Origin: Anaerolineae bacterium
Lineage (GTDB): Bacteria > Chloroflexota > Anaerolineae > Anaerolineales > UBA11858
NCBI GenBank assembly: GCA_003694235.1
Contig: RFKO01000200.1
Location: 1-9,951 of the forward strand
Length of the DNA: 9,951 nucleotides
Direction: 5' to 3'
Shown: piece by piece, positions 5,421 through 9,951 of the stretch
Numbering within the stretch: position 1 is the stretch's first letter
Layout: each line of letters starts with the position of its first letter
Notes under the pieces: model-generated
The model's database searches: none
Told to the model about the DNA's origin: nothing
The model's input: the letters and a program-made list of their open reading frames with translations, nothing else
Position numbers and translations under genes: made by a program

Positions 5421-7628
5421 TCAAGCAGCCCGGCTCAAGATATCGCTGATGTCATCCTCTTCGCCGATCAGCACTTCACGTTCACGCCCCCCGCCACGAG
5501 ATGGGCCGACCACGCCCAGCTCTTCGAGTTCGTCTATCAGGCGGGCGGCACGCGGATAACCTACCCGCAGTTGACGCTGCAACATGGAGGCGCTGGCGCG
5601 CTGCGTCTGTTGCACCAGCCGGATCGCCTGAGTCAACAGATTATCTCGTTCGGCCAGCATGGCCTCCTGCGCCATCATCTCCTCCCAGGGCGGGGGTTCT
5701 TCCTCCGCAGCGGCGACCTGCCCCTGCCAGTAGTTAACCACTTTCTCCACCTCGCGGTCATCCACCCACACGCCTTGAACGCGCATTGGCGCAGCCGCCT
5801 CGGGGGGCAGGAAAAGCATGTCACCGTTGCCCAGCAGGTGTTCGGCACCAGGAGTATCCAGGATGACGCGCGAATCCACCGAAGAGGCCACGGCAAACGA
5901 CAACCGGGCGGGGAAATTGGCCTTGATCAGACCGGTAACCACATCGGTGCTGGGGCGCTGCGTCGCCACCACCAGATGAATGCCGGTGGCGCGCGCCATC
6001 TGCGCCAGCCGCACCAGATTGTGTTCGGTCTGCTCCGGGGCCGACATCATCAGGTCGGCCAGCTCGTCAATCAGCACCACAATGCGCGGCAGCTTCTCCC
6101 CAGAACCGCGGCGGGCGACCTTGCGATTGTAGGTATCCATGTTCCGCGAACGGCTCTCCTCCAGCAGCACATAGCGCCGATCCATTTCGGCCACCACCCA
6201 GCGCAGCACGGCCAGAATACGCTCGAGATCGGTTTCCACTTTACCGTACAGGTGCGGAAGGCCGTTGAAACGGATCAATTCCACCATCTTGGGGTCAATC
6301 ATCACCAGCCGCAGGTCTTCCGGCGCGTTGTTCATCACCAGACAGGTAGTGATAGCCGCGATGCCTACCGACTTACCCGAACCGGTCGTGCCCGCGATCA
6401 GCAAGTGCGGCATGGCAGCCAGGTCGGCCACCACCGGTTCGCCGGAGACATCCCGCCCCAAGGCAATCGCCAGGGGCGAGCGCACTTTCTGGAAGGCGGC
6501 CGATTCCAGAATCGGCCGCAGACGCACCAGAACCGATTCCGCATTCGGCACCTCAATGCCGATGTACGGACGCCCCGGCACAGGCGCCTGAATACGCAGC
6601 CGCTCGACCGCCAGCGCCAGCGCCAGGTCGCGTTGCAAGCCGGCGATTTGGGAAACGCGCACCTTGCGCAGGCGGTCGAGTTCATCTTCGCTGGCGCCTG
6701 GTTTTTCGATATACCCCGGCTCGACGGCGAACTGCGTCACGGTGGGGCCGATCTGAAAACCGACCACTTTGGCGGGGATGCCGAATTCGGCCAGCGTTTG
6801 CTCAATCAGGCCGGCGCGCTGGTTGATGTGCCGCTCGCTGGGGCGGACCAGCCGTTCTTTGCTCAGCAGGTCGAGCGGCGGCAGCGTATCCGGCCGCGGC
6901 AGCGGTTTGGCCGGTTTTTCATCCCCGCTTTTCTCCAGGCGGAAGTTCTTGCGGAACTCAGGGGCAAGGGAGGGCGATTTGCGCCGCGCGGGGGAGGCTT
7001 CCACCCTGGAAGGTTTGTCATTCTCTGCCGAGGCGCGCACCACCGCGGGCGCAGCCGCTTCATCAGGCGACCTGCCCTTCCCGCGCATTGCCGAGCGCAC
7101 GCTGCCCGGCAGATTCAGCCCGATGGAGAGACCCAGCAACAGTAAAAAGACGCTCAGCAATCCGGCCCCAAAACGCCCCAGCAGCAGACTGAGCAGTTCT
7201 GCCAATCCCCAGCCCACCAGCCCGCCGTCCAGGCCATGCTGCGCCCGGCTGAGGTCCTGCCCCTGGGCCAGCGAGAGCACCACCAGCAAAGCAAAGGCCG
7301 CCACCTCGAGCGCGACCACGCGCCCCCAGGGGAACGGCGGCGCGCCTTCCAGGCGACGGCGCAACAGGGCCAGGCCGGTAATCCCCAGAGCAACAGCAAC
7401 AAACAGACTTCCCCAACCAAACCAGCGTTGCAGCAGAGTCACCCAGGCGCGCAACAACGTCCCGCCGGCCTGCTGCGGAACGAGGACGCCCAGCAACGTC
7501 ATCAGGGCCAGCGCCAGAACCAGCACGCCCAGCACATCCCAGCCAAAGCGTTCGAAGCGCAGCCACAACCAAACCAGCACATCGTGCTGCGCTTCCTGAC
7601 GAGCGTTCTGTTTCTTCTTTTCAGCCAT
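5421..7628 (-). CDS. ftsK: DNA translocase FtsK/SpoIIIE family
   Basis: A 735-aa septal DNA pump that moves chromosome termini through the closing division site and assists dimer resolution by XerCD. The N-terminal domain has about four to five membrane helices (roughly 32-52, 74-89, 103-121 and a double span 139-172). A charged, proline-containing linker (175-255) follows, much shorter than in E. coli. The motor domain carries Walker A GTTGSGKS (413-420), Walker B VVLIDE (517-522), ATQRPSTDVVTG (555-566) and the LLGNGDMLFLPP block. A C-terminal winged-helix gamma domain (about 664-722, ending RGGGREREVLI) would read the orienting DNA motif. ATG 7628 is chosen because it follows the transporter stop by one nucleotide and gives the typical Lys-rich cytoplasmic start. 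A longer in-frame start at 7682 would extend deep into the transporter gene. Only a weak AGG precedes it, so coupling to the upstream gene is likely. The usual length and all key residues suggest it is functional. Confidence 0.95.
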   Translation of the reverse strand: MAEKKKQNARQEAQHDVLVWLWLRFERFGWDVLGVLVLALALMTLLGVLVPQQAGGTLLRAWVTLLQRWFGWGSLFVAVALGITGLALLRRRLEGAPPFPWGRVVALEVAAFALLVVLSLAQGQDLSRAQHGLDGGLVGWGLAELLSLLLGRFGAGLLSVFLLLLGLSIGLNLPGSVRSAMRGKGRSPDEAAAPAVVRASAENDKPSRVEASPARRKSPSLAPEFRKNFRLEKSGDEKPAKPLPRPDTLPPLDLLSKERLVRPSERHINQRAGLIEQTLAEFGIPAKVVGFQIGPTVTQFAVEPGYIEKPGASEDELDRLRKVRVSQIAGLQRDLALALAVERLRIQAPVPGRPYIGIEVPNAESVLVRLRPILESAAFQKVRSPLAIALGRDVSGEPVVADLAAMPHLLIAGTTGSGKSVGIAAITTCLVMNNAPEDLRLVMIDPKMVELIRFNGLPHLYGKVETDLERILAVLRWVVAEMDRRYVLLEESRSRNMDTYNRKVARRGSGEKLPRIVVLIDELADLMMSAPEQTEHNLVRLAQMARATGIHLVVATQRPSTDVVTGLIKANFPARLSFAVASSVDSRVILDTPGAEHLLGNGDMLFLPPEAAAPMRVQGVWVDDREVEKVVNYWQGQVAAAEEEPPPWEEMMAQEAMLAERDNLLTQAIRLVQQTQRASASMLQRQLRVGYPRAARLIDELEELGVVGPSRGGGREREVLIGEEDDISDILSRAA

Positions 7629-7629
7629 G

Positions 7630-8556
7630 TTATGCCTGCGATTGTGAGGCCACGTAAATGCCCACCAGAATAAGTATAGCACCGAACACCATCAACGCGC
7701 CGGGCACCTCCCCCAGAAAGATGTAGGCCAGGATAGCCGAACCGATGGGCTCCCCCAACAATGTGATGGAGACATACGCCGCCGTCAGGTAGCGCAACGC
7801 CCAGTTAAAGGTGGAATGTCCCAGCAATTGCGGCACCAACGCCAGCAGCACCAGCCACAGATACACCCGCGGCGAATAGCCCAGCAAAGAATGTCCGGCG
7901 GACAGCATGAACAGCACCAGAACGACCGCGGCCACACCGTACACCAGGAAGACATACGCCACCAGCGACATTCCCTCGCGCAGCCGCCGCCCAATCAGCA
8001 GGTAGCCCGCACCGGCAAGCGCCCCCGCCAGCGCAAGCATATCTCCCAGAAAAGCCTCACCGCTCAGAAACGTCTCCAGGGGAGGACAGGAAAGATGAAA
8101 GGCCTCAAAAGCACAGGAATCGCTCAAACCGACAATCGTGCCGCCTGCCAGCGCCAGCACCATCCCCCACAACACGCCGCGGCTGACCGGCTCGCGAATG
8201 GTCAGGGGCGCCAATAGCCCCACCCACAGCGGCGAGGTGCTGACCAGCACAACCGAACTGGCCACGGTGGTATATTCCAGCGAAGTAATCCAGGTGGCGA
8301 AGTGCACCGCCAGAAAGAAGCCGGAGAGCAAAGCCAGCAGCCAGTCGCGGCGCGAGAGCGCGTTCAATTCGGCCCGATGGCGCGTCAACGCCAGCGGAGA
8401 GAGCACCAGAGCTGCGATACTCAAACGTCCGGCGGCAATCACCAGCGAAGGCGCCTCGGCCTGGGCATAGCGGATGAAAAGCGAAGCGGTGGAGACCGCC
8501 AGAATCCCAAAGGGAATGGCCAGCAAGGGGGGAACGGGAGGGCGCGAATCGGACAT
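7630..8556 (-). CDS. EamA/DMT-superfamily transporter
   Basis: A 308-aa membrane protein with about ten helices arranged as two EamA repeats. The first (about 10-145) contains the typical block FATWITSLEYTTVASS (86-101) with PLWVGLLAPL. The second (about 170-303) contains HSTFNWALRYLTAAYVS (247-263) and the GEP motif (268-270) before the last two helices. This family exports or imports small metabolites such as amino acids or nucleotide-like solutes; the substrate cannot be inferred here. The loop between repeats (145-168) holds two cysteines. ATG 8556 is preferred over an upstream in-frame GTG at 8619 because it starts right before the first helix and lies 6 nt after a perfect TATAAT, implying a leaderless mRNA. 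No Shine-Dalgarno is present. It is the first gene of the minus-strand run, one nucleotide from ftsK, with which it has no obvious functional link. Confidence 0.88.
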   Translation of the reverse strand: MSDSRPPVPPLLAIPFGILAVSTASLFIRYAQAEAPSLVIAAGRLSIAALVLSPLALTRHRAELNALSRRDWLLALLSGFFLAVHFATWITSLEYTTVASSVVLVSTSPLWVGLLAPLTIREPVSRGVLWGMVLALAGGTIVGLSDSCAFEAFHLSCPPLETFLSGEAFLGDMLALAGALAGAGYLLIGRRLREGMSLVAYVFLVYGVAAVVLVLFMLSAGHSLLGYSPRVYLWLVLLALVPQLLGHSTFNWALRYLTAAYVSITLLGEPIGSAILAYIFLGEVPGALMVFGAILILVGIYVASQSQA

Positions 8557-8562
8557 ACGGGA

Positions 8563-8568
8563 ATTATA
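8563..8568 (-). promoter_or_regulatory. -10 element (TATAAT) of the minus-strand operon
   Basis: A perfect TATAAT on the minus strand, separated from the ATG at 8556 by only TCCCGT. The expected start of transcription coincides with the A of the ATG, so the transporter mRNA is predicted to be leaderless. A -35 match at normal spacing is not evident; TTGCTG at 8597-8592 is too far away (23 bp). Confidence 0.55.
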
Positions 8569-8604
8569 TCGCGCCGCCCTCCATCGGCCGGCAGCAATCC
8601 ATAG

Positions 8605-8610
8605 TACAAT
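8605..8610 (+). promoter_or_regulatory. -10 element (TACAAT) of the oxidoreductase gene
   Basis: TACAAT (5/6 to consensus) ends 11 nt before the ATG at 8622, so transcription would start about 4-5 nt upstream of it. The short stretch between is C-rich with no Shine-Dalgarno, consistent with near-leaderless translation. No convincing -35 is visible. Confidence 0.42.
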
Positions 8611-8621
8611 TCCCCCCACGC

Positions 8622-9932
8622 ATGAACGAGAAAAACAAAAACATCGCGATCATCGGCGCCGGCATGACCGGTATGGCCGCGGCGTATGACCTGGTGCGCG
8701 CCGGCCACCGCGTGACCATCTACGAGGCCTCCGACGGCGTGGGTGGACTGGCGCGCGGCTTCAAAGAACCACACTGGGACTGGTCGGTGGAATATTTCTA
8801 CCATCACTGGTTTGCCAGCGACGCCCACATCCTCGGATTGATCGCCGAACTCGGCCTGAGCGAGAAGGTGCTTTTCCCGCGCCCTTACACTGTGGTGCTG
8901 CACAATGGACGCTGGTATCCTTTCGACTCGATCCTGGAGGCGCTGCGCTTCCCCGGCCTGGGCTGGGGCGTGGACAAAGTGCGTTTCGGCCTGGTGGGGC
9001 TGTACCTGCGCCTGACGAAGAACTGGCGCGCTCTGGAGCGCGTCACCGCCGAGGAGTGGATGCGCCGCTGGGCGGGCGAACGGGTGTACAACCGCATGTG
9101 GCGTCCCTTGCTGGAAGGGAAATTCGGGCGCTATTCCCGTGATGTCCCCATGTCCTGGCTGTGGGCGCGCATCCACGCCCGCACCACCCGACTGGGCACC
9201 TACCGCGGCGGCTTTCAGGCCTTCTGCGACGATTTCGCCGCCAGGCTGCGCCGCCTGGGCGTGAAGATACTGCTCAACAGACCGGTTCGTCTGATCCGTC
9301 CTGCCGGACAGACGCCGGGGCTGACCGTGGACACGCCAGGCGAGCAGGAAACTTATGACCACGTGCTGGTCACCGTCTCCCCCGCCTCCTTCGCCCGTCT
9401 CTCCCCCGACCTACCGGCGGCTTACCTGCAGGGGCTGCGCGAGATGAAATCCATGGGCGCGGTGGTGCTGGTGCTGGCATTGAAGCACCGCCTTTCGGAG
9501 GAGGGCTATTACTGGTTCAACCTGCCCAAAGAGGCCGGCTATCCTTTCCTGGCGCTGGTGGAGCACACCAACTACCTTTCGCCGGAATACTTCGGCGGCG
9601 ATCACATCGTCTATTGCGGCGATTACCTCGACCCCGATCACGAATACTTCTCCCTGAGCAAGGAGGAACTGCTGGCGCGCTTTCTGCCGGCGCTCAAACG
9701 CTTCAATCCGGACTTCGAGACCGACTGGGTGCGCGACGCCTGGCTGTTCAAGACAAACTACGCGCAGCCGGTGCCGGAGATCAACCACTCGCAACGCATC
9801 CCCCCCATCGAAACCCCCATCCCCGGCCTGTACTTCGCCAGCATGAGCCAGGTGTATCCCTGGGATCGAGGCACCAACTTCGCGGTGGAGATCGGCCGCC
9901 GGGCCGCGCGGCTGATGCTGGGAAGCGATTGA
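8622..9932 (+). CDS. FAD-dependent amine-oxidase-like oxidoreductase
   Basis: A 436-aa flavoprotein of the protoporphyrinogen oxidase/phytoene desaturase/amine oxidase superfamily (annotated in many genomes simply as NAD(P)/FAD-dependent oxidoreductase). An N-terminal Rossmann fold binds FAD: GAGMTG (12-17), acidic E35 at the end of the second strand and GGLAR (41-45). The middle (about 50-200) is the substrate-binding region, rich in aromatic residues (YFYHHWF, 58-64). YRGGFQAFCDDFAARL (194-209) is the conserved return to the FAD domain. The C-terminal FAD motif runs from GLYFASMSQVYPWDRGTN (402-419) to the closing helix. The substrate is unknown; relatives as I recall them often sit with glycosyltransferase or lipid genes, but no such neighbour is visible. 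ATG 8622 starts 6 residues before the Rossmann strand. The gene is transcribed away from the seven-gene run and ends 19 bp before the window edge. Confidence 0.88.
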   Translation: MNEKNKNIAIIGAGMTGMAAAYDLVRAGHRVTIYEASDGVGGLARGFKEPHWDWSVEYFYHHWFASDAHILGLIAELGLSEKVLFPRPYTVVLHNGRWYPFDSILEALRFPGLGWGVDKVRFGLVGLYLRLTKNWRALERVTAEEWMRRWAGERVYNRMWRPLLEGKFGRYSRDVPMSWLWARIHARTTRLGTYRGGFQAFCDDFAARLRRLGVKILLNRPVRLIRPAGQTPGLTVDTPGEQETYDHVLVTVSPASFARLSPDLPAAYLQGLREMKSMGAVVLVLALKHRLSEEGYYWFNLPKEAGYPFLALVEHTNYLSPEYFGGDHIVYCGDYLDPDHEYFSLSKEELLARFLPALKRFNPDFETDWVRDAWLFKTNYAQPVPEINHSQRIPPIETPIPGLYFASMSQVYPWDRGTNFAVEIGRRAARLMLGSD

Positions 9933-9951
9933 TCTCCGCGTGCTCCGCGCC
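9933..9951. repeat. Possible start of a CTCCGTG-type repeat at the window edge
   Basis: Directly after the TGA, TCTCCGCGTGCTCCGCGCC resembles the TCTCCGTGT tandem of the element at 5321-5338 (about 15 of 19 positions by eye, differing mostly T to C). It may be the edge of a second copy of this repeat family, but the window ends before any terminal inverted repeat could be seen. Confidence 0.25.

Noticed and set aside
5571..7145. A 524-codon plus-strand open frame opposite ftsK
   Set aside because: Same compositional signature (His/Gln/Arg rich, no domain); FtsK on the other strand is unmistakable.
8439..9362. A 307-codon minus-strand open frame across the divergent promoter region and the oxidoreductase gene
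   Set aside because: It would remove the intergenic region and run antisense to a gene with clear FAD motifs, and the translation has no domain.
1..9951. Search for CRISPR arrays, tRNA/rRNA genes, toxin-antitoxin pairs or defence islands
   Set aside because: No regularly spaced repeats, cloverleaf-like sequences, or small paired genes were seen. The HNH gene stands alone without partner genes, so a defence role is unsupported.

Overview
The window is GC-rich bacterial chromosome with densely packed genes, and every protein-coding part fits ordinary housekeeping or envelope functions. The best taxonomic guess is a Chloroflexota bacterium of the Anaerolineae type. This rests on the gene families, on an ABC-2 permease fused to a SpoIIM-like domain, on -10 elements placed almost on top of start codons, and on a CACGGAG/CTCCGTG-rich intergenic element of a kind I recall from such genomes. 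The placement is inference and was not tested by any search.

Layout. At the left edge, an extended -10 promoter (41-49) drives a small HNH endonuclease-like gene (105-617, plus strand). It converges with a seven-gene minus-strand run from 8556 down to 625. In transcription order the run is: EamA/DMT-type transporter (8556-7630), FtsK DNA translocase (7628-5421), a 200-bp gap holding a 132-bp fold-back element, an inositol-class CDP-alcohol phosphatidyltransferase (5220-4570, GTG start), Lgt (4573-3737), an ABC ATPase (3740-2811), an ABC-2 permease/SpoIIM fusion (2821-1391) and a metallo-beta-lactamase-fold hydrolase (1374-625). On the other side of a 65-bp divergent intergenic region lies an FAD-dependent amine-oxidase-like oxidoreductase (8622-9932, plus strand).

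How the genes fit together. Except at the ftsK/phosphatidyltransferase junction, neighbours in the minus-strand run are 16 bp or less apart or overlap: a 1-nt gap, a 4-nt overlap (ATGA), another 4-nt overlap (ATGA), an 11-nt overlap and a 16-nt gap. This suggests one translationally coupled operon about membrane and envelope biology: chromosome segregation at the septum (FtsK), phospholipid head-group synthesis, lipoprotein lipidation (Lgt, which consumes phosphatidylglycerol) and an ABC exporter.

Most notable non-coding feature. The ftsK/phosphatidyltransferase gap contains a textbook non-autonomous mobile element (MITE). It has 13-bp terminal inverted repeats (12/13 match), arms that pair along most of their length, and flanking 8-bp direct repeats TCACTATG. 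Without the insert the gap would be only about 60 bp.

I found no defence system, CRISPR array, tRNA, rRNA or intact transposase. The several long open frames opposite the real genes look like compositional artefacts.
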